A DNA stretch of 64,000 bases, from NCBI RefSeq assembly GCF_024347355.1, contig NZ_AP025465.1:1984001-2048000 (forward strand). The letters are read 5' to 3'. The notes beneath the pieces were generated by a model. It saw nothing but the letters and a program-made list of their open reading frames with translations, did not search any database and was not told where the DNA came from. The DNA is from Vibrio chagasii (lineage in GTDB: Bacteria > Pseudomonadota > Gammaproteobacteria > Enterobacterales > Vibrionaceae). Made by a program: the position numbers and the translations under genes. Each line of letters opens with the position of its first letter. Positions within the stretch are counted from its first letter, which is position 1. This document shows, in pieces, positions 1 through 8,613 of this stretch.

Positions 1-578
1 AAAGGCAAAAAATCCTAGATGCTGCGCTCCTACTCTTCTCCCAACAAGGGTTAGAGGGCACATCTACAGGGCAAATAGCGAAGACCGCTGGTGTAGCAAA
101 AGCGACACTGTTTCATCACTTTGAGAACAAATCTCTACTGATTGATGAGCTGTTTCGTGAGTTGAAAGTAGAGCTATTTTCTACTCTGACTCAACACACA
201 GAAATCGCTGAACAAAATCGCTATCAAGCCTTTAAATTCATGTGGATGACCGGAATTGAGTGGGCACTGGAAAACCCAGTCGCCATGAAATTCTTCACCA
301 ATGTGCACTTTGACCCAACGACTCAAACTCGTGAAGTCATTGTCTCGCAGATGTTTGCGTCACTCGATGACATCATTTTGAAAGGACAGCAAGCCGAAGA
401 ATTGATGGTGTTAGACATTAATCTCGTTAGACACTTCATCCATAGCCACTTTTTGATCTGTGCGAACTGGCTTGTTGATCAGCAAGAGCCGCAGGCAGAG
501 CAGTCAGAAAAGTATATCAACGACAGTTTTGATATGTGCTGGCGTGCTATTGGTGGTCAAGCGCAGCCGTCCTGTTAG
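1..578 (+). CDS. TetR/AcrR-family regulator (5' end outside window)
   Basis: The reading frame is open from base 3, so the gene begins upstream of the window. The first visible 45 or so codons form a typical TetR helix-turn-helix: a helix resembling ILDAALLLFSQQG, then TSTGQIAKTAGVAKATLFHHF. The rest is the variable ligand-binding and dimerisation part. A candidate start at 162 (TTG) would remove the DNA-binding domain, so I reject it. TetR proteins usually repress a neighbouring efflux or detoxification gene; the likely target is upstream and not seen. A strong hairpin follows the gene, so it probably is not co-transcribed with the ABC-F gene. Confidence 0.9.
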   Translation, partial: RQKILDAALLLFSQQGLEGTSTGQIAKTAGVAKATLFHHFENKSLLIDELFRELKVELFSTLTQHTEIAEQNRYQAFKFMWMTGIEWALENPVAMKFFTNVHFDPTTQTREVIVSQMFASLDDIILKGQQAEELMVLDINLVRHFIHSHFLICANWLVDQQEPQAEQSEKYINDSFDMCWRAIGGQAQPSC

Positions 579-643
579 CTAGACTATCAGCGGGCTATAA
601 GCTAAATACCCTGCCATTAAGTAGTGTCAGGTTTCATCGAATC

Positions 644-677
644 AATAAAAGCGTCTCATCGGCGCTTTTATTATTTG
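644..677. terminator. Bidirectional-looking terminator after tetR
   Basis: A perfect 10-bp stem (AATAAAAGCG at 644-653 with CGCTTTTATT at 663-672) closes a nine-base loop and is followed by a short T-rich tract. It separates the TetR gene from the ABC-F leader. Confidence 0.7.
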
Positions 678-702
678 GGTACATTTTAATCACTTTACCC
701 TG

Positions 703-732
703 TTGACTTTTTAAGCCCTCATTCAGTACCAT
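703..732 (+). promoter_or_regulatory. Possible sigma-70 promoter of the ABC-F leader
   Basis: TTGACT at 703-708 resembles a -35 box; 18 bases further TACCAT at 727-732 is a weak -10 match. If used, transcription would begin near 740 and give a leader of about 330 nt before the ABC-F start. The -10 match is poor, so this is tentative. Confidence 0.35.
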
Positions 733-829
733 TCCACCATCATTTCAAAAGAGAATAACGCCATAATGAAGTACTAACATCCTGACATCCGATTTATTTT
801 TTAAAAATCATTTGGACACTCGGGGTTAG

Positions 830-982
830 TGGGCGTTACTTCGTCATCTATTTTCGCGACATATTAAGCTCTTAAAGATCCGCCGATTAACGGCCAAGAT
901 CTTCCAGAGCACACCTAAAAGACAGAAATCATCTCAATACCGCTTTCTCTCTTTTATTGGTCACCCATCTAAGTAACGCCTA
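830..982 (+). ncRNA. Candidate structured leader RNA upstream of the ABC-F gene
   Basis: Three nested elements are visible. P1 is a long-range stem, 830-841 with 971-982, containing ten perfect Watson-Crick pairs (GGCGTTACTT / AAGTAACGCC). Inside it, P2 at 868-910 stacks GCTCT/AGAGC, AAGATC/GATCTT and GCCG/CGGC around an ATTAA loop. P3 pairs 917-928 with 944-955 over 12 positions with one mismatch. Together they make a three-way junction of about 150 nt. No intact protein gene overlaps it. It could be a cis-acting leader of the ABC-F gene or a separate small RNA. I do not recognise it as a described family. Confidence 0.55.
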
Positions 983-999
983 TGGCGATCTGTTGTTAG
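982..999 (+). other. Possible five-codon leader peptide (MAICC)
   Basis: ATG GCG ATC TGT TGT TAG begins at the 3' strand of the P1 stem and ends 72 bases before the ABC-F start. There is no good Shine-Dalgarno sequence, so translation is uncertain. Short leader ORFs are a known device for antibiotic-sensing control of ABC-F genes, which is why it is noted. Confidence 0.25.
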
Positions 1000-1033
1000 C
1001 ATCCAGCAGGATCTTGCACGAAAAGCGCCTCGC

Positions 1034-1063
1034 CCCTTTTACTCGTTGATACGTAAAGGGAGG
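1034..1063 (+). promoter_or_regulatory. Hairpin masking the ABC-F ribosome binding site
   Basis: CCCTTT (1034-1039) pairs with AAAGGG (1055-1060), extended by AC/GT. The right arm is the AAAGGGAGG Shine-Dalgarno sequence of the gene starting at 1071. A short T run (1066-1070) follows, so the element could act as a translational lid or a weak terminator. Confidence 0.5.
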
Positions 1064-1070
1064 TATTTTT

Positions 1071-2645
1071 ATGCCTACTATCTTAGCCAATAATCTCTCA
1101 TTCCAGCTCGATACTGGTGAGTGGCTATTTAAAGACATCACCTTCAATTTGAACTCGCGACTGACTGGCTTGGTTGGAAGAAACGGAGCCGGAAAGTCGT
1201 TGTTACTTTCATTACTCAAAGGGCAAACACAGCCGACATCTGGGAGTGTGTCTAGACAAGGCTCGATTGGTTTCTACTCACAATTGCCCTCAGAACTTTT
1301 GGATAGCACGATCAGCATTGCTGATTTCTTAGGTATCACAAATAAAATCAATGCCTTGCATGCTATTGAACAAGGCAGCTGCGAGCTTCAACATTTTGAC
1401 ATCGTTGGTGACGATTGGGATTTGCAAGAAAACACTCAGAGGCTGTTAGCCAATCTGAAAATAACCAGCGAGTTGGCCACGCCATGCAACACATTAAGCG
1501 GTGGGCAACTTGCCCTTTTACAGCTTCATCAACTGTTTACGTCAGACCACAACATACTGATTCTCGATGAGCCGTCGAATCATTTAGACAGTGACGGGCG
1601 CAGCTGGTTAATAGAACAGTGCCAACAGTTTGAAGGAAAAATACTGATGGTTAGCCATGACCGAAGCCTGTTGAGACACATGGAAGGGATCTACCACCTC
1701 AACAGTTTGGGGTTACGTTTCTATAAAGGAAACTACGATGACTACTTCAAACAAATGTCGAATCAGGCCGATGCACTAGATAAACAGATTGCTCATCACC
1801 AATCAGAAAAGAGACGACTGGAGCGACAAGCTCAAGCCAATAAAGAAAAAGCACAACAACGAGAGGCGCAAGGAAACCGACTGCGAAAATCCGGCAGTCA
1901 GCCAAAGATCTTAATGGATGCGATGAAAGACAAAGCCGGACGAACACAAACAGCATCAGCCACTAGCCAAAATAACTTAAAGGAACAAAATCAAGATAAG
2001 CTTCAATCTCTTAAAGAACAAAAAGAGCAACTGAAACCGCAGGCCTTGTATCTACAACAGAGCAATAGCAAAAAAAAGAATTCGCTGTTAACTGTAGAAG
2101 ATTGCCGACTTGAATATGGGTCTGGTAATCCTATCCACTTTTCTCTGTCACAAGGTGAACAATGTTATCTCAGCGGTGCAAACGGCTGTGGTAAATCGAC
2201 ACTGTTGAAAGCGATTCACAACGAGCACTCGAACTACACTGGCACCATCAAACGCTTAGGATCTACGGTATACCTTGATCAACACTTTGGTTTATTGGAT
2301 ACCCATAACACCATGTTCGATAGCCTCATGACGCATAGTGATGGGCTCACAGAGAGTGATGCTCGGACATTGTTGGCAGGCATCGGCTTTAGGCGTGATT
2401 CCGTATACCGCAAAGTCGCTCACCTTAGTGGCGGAGAGAAAATGAAACTGGCGATGTTGATTGTCAGCCATAAGCAAGACTCCCCATTACTGCTGCTTGA
2501 TGAGCCAGACAACCATTTAGATATCGAATCTAAGCAGATATTAGCGTCAGCTTTGCGTGAATACCGAGGCGCTTTTATCTTAGTCAGTCATGACGTGGAT
2601 TTTGTTGAGGAGGTCGGCGTTAGCCCAAATCGCATTCAGCTTTAA
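1071..2645 (+). CDS. ABC-F family ATPase (ribosome-associated type)
   Basis: A 524-residue cytosolic protein with two ABC ATPase domains and no membrane segments. The first domain has Walker A GRNGAGKS at 36-43, an LSGGQ signature and Walker B ILILDEPSNHLD. A lysine- and glutamine-rich helical linker follows (about 235-330), then a second domain with GANGCGKST, LSGGEK and LLLLDEPDNHLD. This is the ABC-F layout. Family members bind the ribosomal E site; some are translation factors and some give antibiotic protection, which cannot be decided here. The ATG at 1071 has a strong AAAGGGAGG site eight bases upstream. The long folded leader suggests inducible expression. A terminator follows directly, so the gene stands alone. 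Confidence 0.9.
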   Translation: MPTILANNLSFQLDTGEWLFKDITFNLNSRLTGLVGRNGAGKSLLLSLLKGQTQPTSGSVSRQGSIGFYSQLPSELLDSTISIADFLGITNKINALHAIEQGSCELQHFDIVGDDWDLQENTQRLLANLKITSELATPCNTLSGGQLALLQLHQLFTSDHNILILDEPSNHLDSDGRSWLIEQCQQFEGKILMVSHDRSLLRHMEGIYHLNSLGLRFYKGNYDDYFKQMSNQADALDKQIAHHQSEKRRLERQAQANKEKAQQREAQGNRLRKSGSQPKILMDAMKDKAGRTQTASATSQNNLKEQNQDKLQSLKEQKEQLKPQALYLQQSNSKKKNSLLTVEDCRLEYGSGNPIHFSLSQGEQCYLSGANGCGKSTLLKAIHNEHSNYTGTIKRLGSTVYLDQHFGLLDTHNTMFDSLMTHSDGLTESDARTLLAGIGFRRDSVYRKVAHLSGGEKMKLAMLIVSHKQDSPLLLLDEPDNHLDIESKQILASALREYRGAFILVSHDVDFVEEVGVSPNRIQL

Positions 2646-2675
2646 CCTTGATACTAACTACCACTGAGCTTAGAT

Positions 2676-2706
2676 AGGCGAGTATTGTTGCGGATACTCG
2701 CCTTTC
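2676..2706 (+). terminator. Terminator of the ABC-F gene
   Basis: A perfect stem of ten pairs (AGGCGAGTAT / ATACTCGCCT) with an eight-base loop and a short T tract lies 30 bases after the stop codon. Confidence 0.75.
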
Positions 2707-2760
2707 TCGATTGAGACAAGTACACTACGCGCCTCGAACATCTAATCATAAGGCTAAGGT

Positions 2761-3999
2761 TTGCATACTCTAGAACAATTAAAATCAGGGCAACTTAAAG
2801 GTATTAAGCGCTTAAAGCTATCAGAAGGTCTCACTGAGTTTCCATTAGAAATCTTGGATCTTGCCGATTCACTAGAGATTCTCGATCTTTCGGGGAACCA
2901 GCTATCAGACTTACCTGAAGAGTTATCACAGCTTACTCACCTGCGTATTATCTTTGCGTCGAATAACCTGTTCACGCACCTTCCTGATGTTCTTGGGTCA
3001 CTTCCTAAGCTTGAAATGATCGGTTTTAAGACCAACCAAATCAAAACCGTAAGCGAAGCGTCTCTGCCACCTCAATTGCGCTGGTTGATCCTAACCGACA
3101 ACGCCATCGAAGTTCTACCGAATTCACTGGGTGAAAGACCACGACTGCAAAAGCTGGCACTCGCAGGCAACCAGATTCGCGTTTTACCTGAGAGTATGGA
3201 AAACCTGTCCAACCTCGAACTGGTCCGCTTGTCTGCAAACCAACTGACTGAATTCCCAGAGTTCCTTATCAAGCTACCAAAACTGGCTTGGCTAGCGTTT
3301 GCGGGCAACCCGTTTTGCAAACACCCTAGCAGCTTAGATAGCGTGCCTGCGGTTAGCTCTCAAAGCTACTCGCTAAATCAAGTTCTTGGCCAAGGCGCGT
3401 CTGGCGTGATCTCTCATGCAAGCTGGCTAAACAGCGACTTTGATTTCCCACAAGAAGTGGCGGTTAAAGTGTTTAAAGGCGAAGTCACCAGCGATGGTTA
3501 CCCACATGATGAACTGGAAGCGTGCCTGCAAGCTGGTCACCATAACAATTTGGTTAAATCTATCGCCCAAGTAGAAGAACAAGATTACCTAGCTTTGGTG
3601 ATGGAACTCATTCCAAGCAGCTACTACAACCTAGGGCTACCACCAACACTCGAGACTTGCACGCGTGATACTTTCCCTGAAGGTTTCGAACTTCCAATCT
3701 CGCAAATCGACAACATCGTGACTCAGATGATCGATGTATTTAATCATCTGCATGACAACAAGGTTTGTCACGGTGATTTGTACGCGCATAACACCCTAGT
3801 CAATGAGCAGGGCCAAATGATCTTTGGTGATTTTGGAGCGGCGACCATCTACGGTTACCTGACTGAAGAGCAGCAACAAGGCATTCGACGTATCGAAGCT
3901 CGCGCTCTCAAGTACTTTATTGATGACCTACTAACGGTTTGTGTCAAGCAAGATGTTGGAAGTGAACTGCACTCACGCCTAACAACCTTTGAAGCGTAA
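2761..3999 (+). CDS. Leucine-rich-repeat protein with C-terminal protein-kinase-like domain
   Basis: The 412-residue protein has two parts. Residues 1 to about 195 carry around seven LxxLxLxxNxL leucine-rich repeats. Residues from about 205 resemble a eukaryotic-type kinase: a glycine loop GQGASG, VAVKVF with the ATP lysine, an MELI hinge, a catalytic loop CHGDLYAHN (HGD at 337-339) and DFG at 357-359. HGD replaces the usual HRD. No signal peptide or membrane span is seen, so it should be cytosolic. The start is TTG with AAGG a few bases upstream; no better ATG keeps the first repeat. Substrates are unknown. The kinase lobe is short, about 210 residues, so activity is inferred only. Confidence 0.85.
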   Translation: MHTLEQLKSGQLKGIKRLKLSEGLTEFPLEILDLADSLEILDLSGNQLSDLPEELSQLTHLRIIFASNNLFTHLPDVLGSLPKLEMIGFKTNQIKTVSEASLPPQLRWLILTDNAIEVLPNSLGERPRLQKLALAGNQIRVLPESMENLSNLELVRLSANQLTEFPEFLIKLPKLAWLAFAGNPFCKHPSSLDSVPAVSSQSYSLNQVLGQGASGVISHASWLNSDFDFPQEVAVKVFKGEVTSDGYPHDELEACLQAGHHNNLVKSIAQVEEQDYLALVMELIPSSYYNLGLPPTLETCTRDTFPEGFELPISQIDNIVTQMIDVFNHLHDNKVCHGDLYAHNTLVNEQGQMIFGDFGAATIYGYLTEEQQQGIRRIEARALKYFIDDLLTVCVKQDVGSELHSRLTTFEA

Positions 4000-4060
4000 A
4001 CGCCTTAGATAAAAAGAACTTAAAGAATGCTAACGCTTAGTTAGCTTCGCCAGAAACAAC

Positions 4061-4085
4061 AAAGCCAACATCACTGTTGGCTTTT
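4061..4085 (+). terminator. Terminator of the LRR-kinase gene
   Basis: AAAGCCAACA and TGTTGGCTTT form a 10-bp stem with a four-base loop and a T run that merges into the downstream heptamer repeats. Confidence 0.75.
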
Positions 4086-4114
4086 TGCTTTTTGCTTTTT
4101 GCTTTTTGCTTTTT
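4081..4114. repeat. Heptamer tandem repeat (CTTTTTG, nearly five units)
   Basis: Four perfect CTTTTTG units plus a partial fifth (CTTTTT) directly extend the terminator T tract. It looks like replication slippage of the terminator tail and makes the T-rich tract unusually long. Confidence 0.85.
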
Positions 4115-4151
4115 ACAGGCTCGCTCGCTTAATCAAGCTCGATGAAAAGAG

Positions 4152-4600
4152 TTAACGCTCAGCTTGCACCAACTTCAGATACGAATGCAGCTCGCCGTTC
4201 TTATATTCCACCGCAGAGTGGATATTAAGGTCTGCTCGCGCTACAACCGCAAATTCATATCGGTTATCGCCTTTAGTAATCTCAGCGTTCAGTAAGCCGT
4301 CTTTTAACTGCCACCGCCCTACAGTTTTAAAGCGGTCAAACAAACGGTACTCCGTTAGAGTGCCATCGGCTTTAAAATGCACTTCAGTAATGTAGCCAGC
4401 CGGGCAGCTTTTCACCCAAACACGATTTTCAATATCACGGACAACAAAATCTCGCTGGTTTCTCGCCAAGCTAAAAACGTTTCGCTGTCGTAAATATCGG
4501 TGTCGAGATCACCTCGAGGAATTAACGACTGTTCCGTTTGCTCGCGACAATAAAGCTGAAGCAAAATTTGCTGCGTCGTGTCACTCGATAACTCAGTCAT
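4152..4600 (-). pseudogene. Small hypothetical gene split by a frameshift
   Basis: Two overlapping minus-strand frames describe one protein. The upstream frame (4600 to 4412) starts MTELSSDTTQQILLQL and runs to SETFLAW before drifting off. The other frame continues as RNQRDFVVRDIENRVWVK and ends at 4152. The crossover lies at a run of five A on the plus strand (4473-4477). Adding one base to this run would give a single product of about 149 residues with SETFFSLARNQRDF at the join. This is either a homopolymer deletion or a sequencing error; real programmed slippage is less likely on only five bases. I do not recognise the family. Confidence 0.7.
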
Positions 4601-4649
4601 TAATCCTTCCTATCCATCCAGAACTACACTAAAGGTGCGTTGTTAGCGA

Positions 4650-4964
4650 TTAAACCAGCTCGTAAGAGACAACGTAAAGCTGAGAAATGCCTGGGTAGAT
4701 ATCTTGAATCACATCTTTCAGCACTTGCAGCGTCATGTTCTCTTGTTGTGCATGGAACTCACCCAGTTCATCGAACAGAATCGGTTCTACGCTGATGATT
4801 TTAAGATTACAGAATACGCGCCCCTCTTCTAACGTTGATACTTCAACAACGCTACCCGGTTGGTAATCACGCTCTGATTCATCGCGAATGGTGATGGTCT
4901 TTTTGCCAGAAAGGATGTCAGCTTCAAAACGTTCAAAGAACGTCATAGTGGTTGGTGCGGTCAT
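4650..4964 (-). CDS. yqfB: ASCH-domain N4-acetylcytidine amidohydrolase (YqfB-like)
   Basis: This 104-residue protein matches the E. coli YqfB pattern throughout: TFFERFEADILSGKKTITIRDESE near the N terminus and QENMTLQVLKDVIQDIYPG near the C terminus. YqfB is a very small ASCH-fold amidohydrolase that converts N4-acetylcytidine to cytidine and acetate, a salvage step for modified nucleosides. The conserved lysine in KKTIT, the threonine and the later glutamate (QENMTL) expected for catalysis are present. The protein is cytosolic. It lies between the frameshifted gene and rplT and shows no link to either. Confidence 0.85.
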   Translation of the reverse strand: MTAPTTMTFFERFEADILSGKKTITIRDESERDYQPGSVVEVSTLEEGRVFCNLKIISVEPILFDELGEFHAQQENMTLQVLKDVIQDIYPGISQLYVVSYELV

Positions 4965-5120
4965 TTATTCAGTCGCTTAGCATTATAAGGTTAGGTAGAT
5001 GTTTATATACCAGAATGCCTGCTCAAGCGAATAAAAATTAGATGCGGAAGTTTATCTCGTCATTCCCAAGACTGACGGAGGAAGGAGTTGGGAATCTCTA
5101 GAGGATAAATTACAGGCAAT

Positions 5121-5150
5121 AAAAAAGGAAAACCGAAGTTCTCCTTTTCT
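5121..5150 (-). terminator. Terminator of the thrS-infC-rpmI-rplT operon
   Basis: Read on the minus strand, an 11-bp stem including one G-U pair is closed by a TTCG tetraloop and followed by a T run, about 25 bases after the rplT stop. Confidence 0.75.
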
Positions 5151-5173
5151 TAAACCTTAAAGCTAACTCTAAA

Positions 5174-5527
5174 TTATAGAGATGCTTTCGCTTTTTCAAC
5201 TAGAACAGCGAATGCTGCTTTGTCGAATACTGCGATGTCAGCAAGAATCTTACGATCGATCTCGATAGATGCTTTCTTAAGACCGTTGATGAAACGGCTG
5301 TAAGATAGACCATTTTGACGAGATGCCGCGTTGATACGTGCAATCCAAAGTTGACGGAATTGACGTTTCTTGTTACGACGGTCACGGTAAGCGTATTGAC
5401 CAGCTTTGGTAACTGCTTGGAAAGCTACGCGGTAAACACGTGAACGTGCTCCGTAGTAACCTTTAGCTTGTTTTAGAACTTTCTTATGACGTGCACGAGC
5501 TTGTACACCACGTTTTACGCGAGGCAT
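5174..5527 (-). CDS. rplT: 50S ribosomal protein L20
   Basis: The 117-residue product carries the whole L20 sequence, from [19 protein letters not shown] to the C-terminal KAAF region, at the normal length. L20 is an early 23S rRNA-binding assembly protein of the large subunit. In E. coli it also represses translation of rpmI and its own gene by binding the mRNA. Here it is the last gene of the operon, 42 bases after rpmI. Confidence 0.98.
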   Translation of the reverse strand: MPRVKRGVQARARHKKVLKQAKGYYGARSRVYRVAFQAVTKAGQYAYRDRRNKKRQFRQLWIARINAASRQNGLSYSRFINGLKKASIEIDRKILADIAVFDKAAFAVLVEKAKASL

Positions 5528-5569
5528 TATGCTTCTCCTAAACTAAACGAATTTATAAACTAAAAAGAA

Positions 5570-5764
5570 TTAAGCGTATGGCATCATACGTAGAACTTGA
5601 GCAACTTCACACTTAGGAAGGATCGAGTTCGGACGTAGCTGACGCTTGTTCTTAGTAGTACGCTTAGTCAGGATGTGACGTTTACCAGCGTGCTTAAACT
5701 TAATACCACCAGCAGTTTTCTGGAAACGCTTAGCAGCACCTTTGTTGGTTTTCATCTTAGGCAT
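5570..5764 (-). CDS. rpmI: 50S ribosomal protein L35
   Basis: A 64-residue, strongly basic protein beginning [20 protein letters not shown], the expected L35 sequence and length. It is part of the large ribosomal subunit. It lies between infC and rplT; in E. coli its translation is repressed by L20 through a long-range mRNA pseudoknot. The 104-base gap before it holds a hairpin, described separately. Confidence 0.98.
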   Translation of the reverse strand: MPKMKTNKGAAKRFQKTAGGIKFKHAGKRHILTKRTTKNKRQLRPNSILPKCEVAQVLRMMPYA

Positions 5765-5817
5765 GATGAATAACTCCGCATTGTTGAGTTGTTAATAACA
5801 TAGTAATTAGGGCGAAT

Positions 5818-5847
5818 AAAACCCCGCAACCTGAGGCTGCAGGGTTC
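5818..5847 (-). promoter_or_regulatory. Hairpin with T tract between infC and rpmI
   Basis: On the minus strand a seven-pair stem (CCCTGCA with TGCGGGG, one wobble pair) is followed by TTTTATT. It may be a partial terminator or part of an L20-responsive control region. Which of the two cannot be told from sequence alone. Confidence 0.5.
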
Positions 5848-5868
5848 AATTACTTGCAAAGCCGTTAA

Positions 5869-6420
5869 TTACTTCTTTTTAGGGGCCAATACCATGATCA
5901 TCTGGCGACCTTCAATTCTCGTTGGGAAAGATTCGACTACTGCAAATTCTTCAGTATCCGCTTTCAAACGATTAAGAACGTCAACACCGATGTCTTGGTG
6001 AGCCATTTCGCGGCCACGGAAGCGAATTGTTACCTTCACTTTGTTGCCGTCTTCAAGGAAACCAGTCAGGTTGCGTAGTTTTACCTGATAGTCTCCAATA
6101 TCAGTTCCAGGACGGAATTTAACTTCCTTAATCTGAACCTGCTTTTGCTTTTTCTTCTGCTCTTTCGCAGCTTTGCTCTTCTCGAAGAGGAACTTACCGT
6201 AGTCCATCACACGACAAACTGGCGGCTCGGCGTTAGGGCTGATCTCTACTAGATCCATACCAGCTTCATTTGCAGCTTCCATCGCTTCTGCGATTGATAC
6301 TACACCAACAGCTTCGCCGTCTGCGCCAGTTAGACGCACTTCACGAACGCCACGAATGTCACCGTTTAAACGGTGCTGGTTTTGTTTGGCCGGTTGTTGG
6401 CCACGTCTTCCGCCTTTAAT
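5869..6420 (-). CDS. infC: Translation initiation factor IF-3, AUU start
   Basis: IF-3 binds the 30S subunit and enforces start-codon fidelity. No ATG opens the conserved N terminus; the sequence [18 protein letters not shown] begins only if ATT at 6420-6418 is the start, with GGAGGAAT just upstream. AUU initiation is the established self-regulating start of infC in enterobacteria. This gives 183 residues, close to the usual 180. Internal Met or GTG starts would remove most of the N-terminal domain. thrS ends two bases before this start, so the two are co-transcribed and probably translationally coupled. Confidence 0.96.
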   Translation of the reverse strand: MKGGRRGQQPAKQNQHRLNGDIRGVREVRLTGADGEAVGVVSIAEAMEAANEAGMDLVEISPNAEPPVCRVMDYGKFLFEKSKAAKEQKKKQKQVQIKEVKFRPGTDIGDYQVKLRNLTGFLEDGNKVKVTIRFRGREMAHQDIGVDVLNRLKADTEEFAVVESFPTRIEGRQMIMVLAPKKK

Positions 6421-6422
6421 AG

Positions 6423-8351
6423 CTATTCCTCCAGATTGAGCTTACGGCTTGAAACCTCAGCTTGGATGTATGAAATAAAGTCATCCACTTTAAACTTGCC
6501 AAGGTCTTTACCTTTACGTGTACGTACTGCAATTTCGCCGGCTTCCATTTCTTGGTCGCCACACACAAGCATGAACGGTACACGTTTCAAAGTATGTTCG
6601 CGAATTTTAAAGCCAATCTTCTCATTTCTCAAGTCTGCTTTGACTCTAAATCCACTTTTTTGCAGTTTTTTCGTAATTTCTTGTACATATTCAGACTGTT
6701 TGTCTGTAATACCCATTACAACCGCTTGTTCTGGCGCCAACCACGTTGGGAAGAAGCCAGCGTATTCTTCAATAAGAATACCGATGAAACGCTCTAGTGA
6801 ACCTAAAATCGCGCGGTGGATCATAACTGGCGTGTGACGCTCGTTATCTTCACCTACGTAAGTGGCACCTAAACGCTCTGGTAATGCAAAATCGAGCTGC
6901 ACTGTACCACATTGCCATGCACGGTCCAAACAATCATGCAAAGTAAATTCAATCTTAGGTCCGTAGAACGCACCCTCGCCTTCTTGAATCTCGTATGCAA
7001 TCTCCATTGACTCTAGTGCAAGCTTAAGGTCAGCCTCAGCACGGTCCCACATTTCGTCAGAACCTACACGTTGCTCTGGACGAGTAGACAGCTTAACAAC
7101 GATGTTTTCGAAACCGAAAGTTGTGTAAGTGTCGTAAACCATTTCAATACAAGCTTTTACTTCTTGTTGAACTTGGTCTTCAGTACAGAATACGTGAGCA
7201 TCATCTTGAGTAAAGCCACGAACACGCATGATGCCGTGAAGTGCGCCAGACGGCTCGTTACGGTGACATGAGCCGAACTCAGCCATACGTAGCGGTAGAT
7301 CACGGTAAGATTTAAGACCTTGGTTGAAGATCTGTACGTGACCCGGGCAGTTCATTGGCTTGATAGCGTATTCACGGTTCTCTGAAGACGTTGTGAACAT
7401 CGCTTCTGCGTATTTGTCCCAGTGACCAGAACGTTCCCAAAGTACGCGGTCCATCATTAATGGGCCTTTTACTTCTTGGTAATCGTACTCAGTCAGTTTT
7501 TGACGTACGAATACTTCTAGTTCACGGAAAATAGTCCAACCGTTGTGGTGCCAGAACACCATGCCTGGTGCTTCTTGCTGCATGTGGAATAGATCCAATG
7601 CTTTACCAATCTTACGGTGGTCACGCTTAGCCGCTTCTTCTAAACGAACTAGGTGAGCTTTAAGCGCTTTTTTGTCATGGAATGCAGTACCGTAGATACG
7701 TTGAAGCATCTTGTTGTCACTGTTACCACGCCAGTAAGCACCAGCTACGTTTAGTAGTGTGAAGTGCTGACAGAAACCCATATGTGGTACGTGTGGACCA
7801 CGACACATATCGATGTATTCTTCATGGTGGTATAGGCCTGGACGGTCGTCTTTAGAAACGTTCTCGTCTAGGATTTCCATTTTGTATGTTTCGCCGCGAG
7901 CTTCGAAAGCATCACGCGCTTCCTGCCAGCTAACTTTCTTCTTAACAACCTGGTACTTGGTCTTCGCTAGCTCTTTCATGCGCTTTTCGATCTTTTCTAG
8001 ATCTTCTTGCGTTAGAGAGTGCTCAAGGTCGATATCGTAGTAGAAACCGTTATCGATGGTAGGACCGATCGCCATTTTCGCTTCTGGGAAAAGCTGCTTA
8101 ACCGCGTGGCCTAATAGGTGAGCACAAGAGTGACGAACGATCTCAAGGCCATCAACTTCATCTTTAGCTGTGATGATTTCTAGGCTTGCATCGTTTTCGA
8201 TAAGATCACAAGCATCAACACGCTCACCATCAACACGACCAGCAATGGTTGCTTTCGCAAGACCAGGACCGATTGATAGGGCAACATCTAGAGTTGATAC
8301 AGGGTTGTCAAATTGACGCTGACTACCGTCAGGAAGAGTAATAATTGGCAT
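6423..8351 (-). CDS. thrS: Threonyl-tRNA synthetase
   Basis: A 642-residue cytosolic class II synthetase, the normal length. Order of parts: an N-terminal TGS domain (1 to about 60), an editing domain with the [10 protein letters not shown] zinc-like motif near residue 74, a catalytic core with NCPGHVQIF and the motif 2 segment [14 protein letters not shown], and a C-terminal anticodon-binding domain. It charges tRNA-Thr and clears mischarged Ser-tRNA. It is the first gene of the thrS-infC-rpmI-rplT operon. In E. coli ThrS represses its own translation by binding a tRNA-like leader; the 260 bases upstream could hold one, but I could not fold a convincing copy. Confidence 0.98.
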   Translation of the reverse strand: MPIITLPDGSQRQFDNPVSTLDVALSIGPGLAKATIAGRVDGERVDACDLIENDASLEIITAKDEVDGLEIVRHSCAHLLGHAVKQLFPEAKMAIGPTIDNGFYYDIDLEHSLTQEDLEKIEKRMKELAKTKYQVVKKKVSWQEARDAFEARGETYKMEILDENVSKDDRPGLYHHEEYIDMCRGPHVPHMGFCQHFTLLNVAGAYWRGNSDNKMLQRIYGTAFHDKKALKAHLVRLEEAAKRDHRKIGKALDLFHMQQEAPGMVFWHHNGWTIFRELEVFVRQKLTEYDYQEVKGPLMMDRVLWERSGHWDKYAEAMFTTSSENREYAIKPMNCPGHVQIFNQGLKSYRDLPLRMAEFGSCHRNEPSGALHGIMRVRGFTQDDAHVFCTEDQVQQEVKACIEMVYDTYTTFGFENIVVKLSTRPEQRVGSDEMWDRAEADLKLALESMEIAYEIQEGEGAFYGPKIEFTLHDCLDRAWQCGTVQLDFALPERLGATYVGEDNERHTPVMIHRAILGSLERFIGILIEEYAGFFPTWLAPEQAVVMGITDKQSEYVQEITKKLQKSGFRVKADLRNEKIGFKIREHTLKRVPFMLVCGDQEMEAGEIAVRTRKGKDLGKFKVDDFISYIQAEVSSRKLNLEE

Positions 8352-8613
8352 TATTTGTCCTTTACAGTGGTGTTACACACCAAGCAACACATGAAAGTTA
8401 TTTAATATATTTAATTCAACAAGTTAGGAAACTTGGTGGGGATATATGTAAGAATTGGTACAAATTCAGGTACAAATACAGATGCACTTTCATTTATTCC
8501 AAGCACATTGTAACGAATTAACATGAAATGACAATAATGTCCTAGATGAAAGGTCGAGGAAAACTGTCATCTCTAAATGACAGTTTATTTTATGCTCACT
8601 GGTCAAATGCATA

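Noticed and set aside
162..578. TTG at 162 as start of the first gene
   Set aside because: The frame is open upstream and encodes the TetR helix-turn-helix, so the gene begins outside the window.
4081..4114. Possible CRISPR or integrative element from the CTTTTTG repeats
   Set aside because: Seven-base units without spacers that merge with a terminator T run.
6373..8040. Several plus-strand open frames opposite thrS
   Set aside because: They lie antisense to a complete threonyl-tRNA synthetase and show no conserved protein features.
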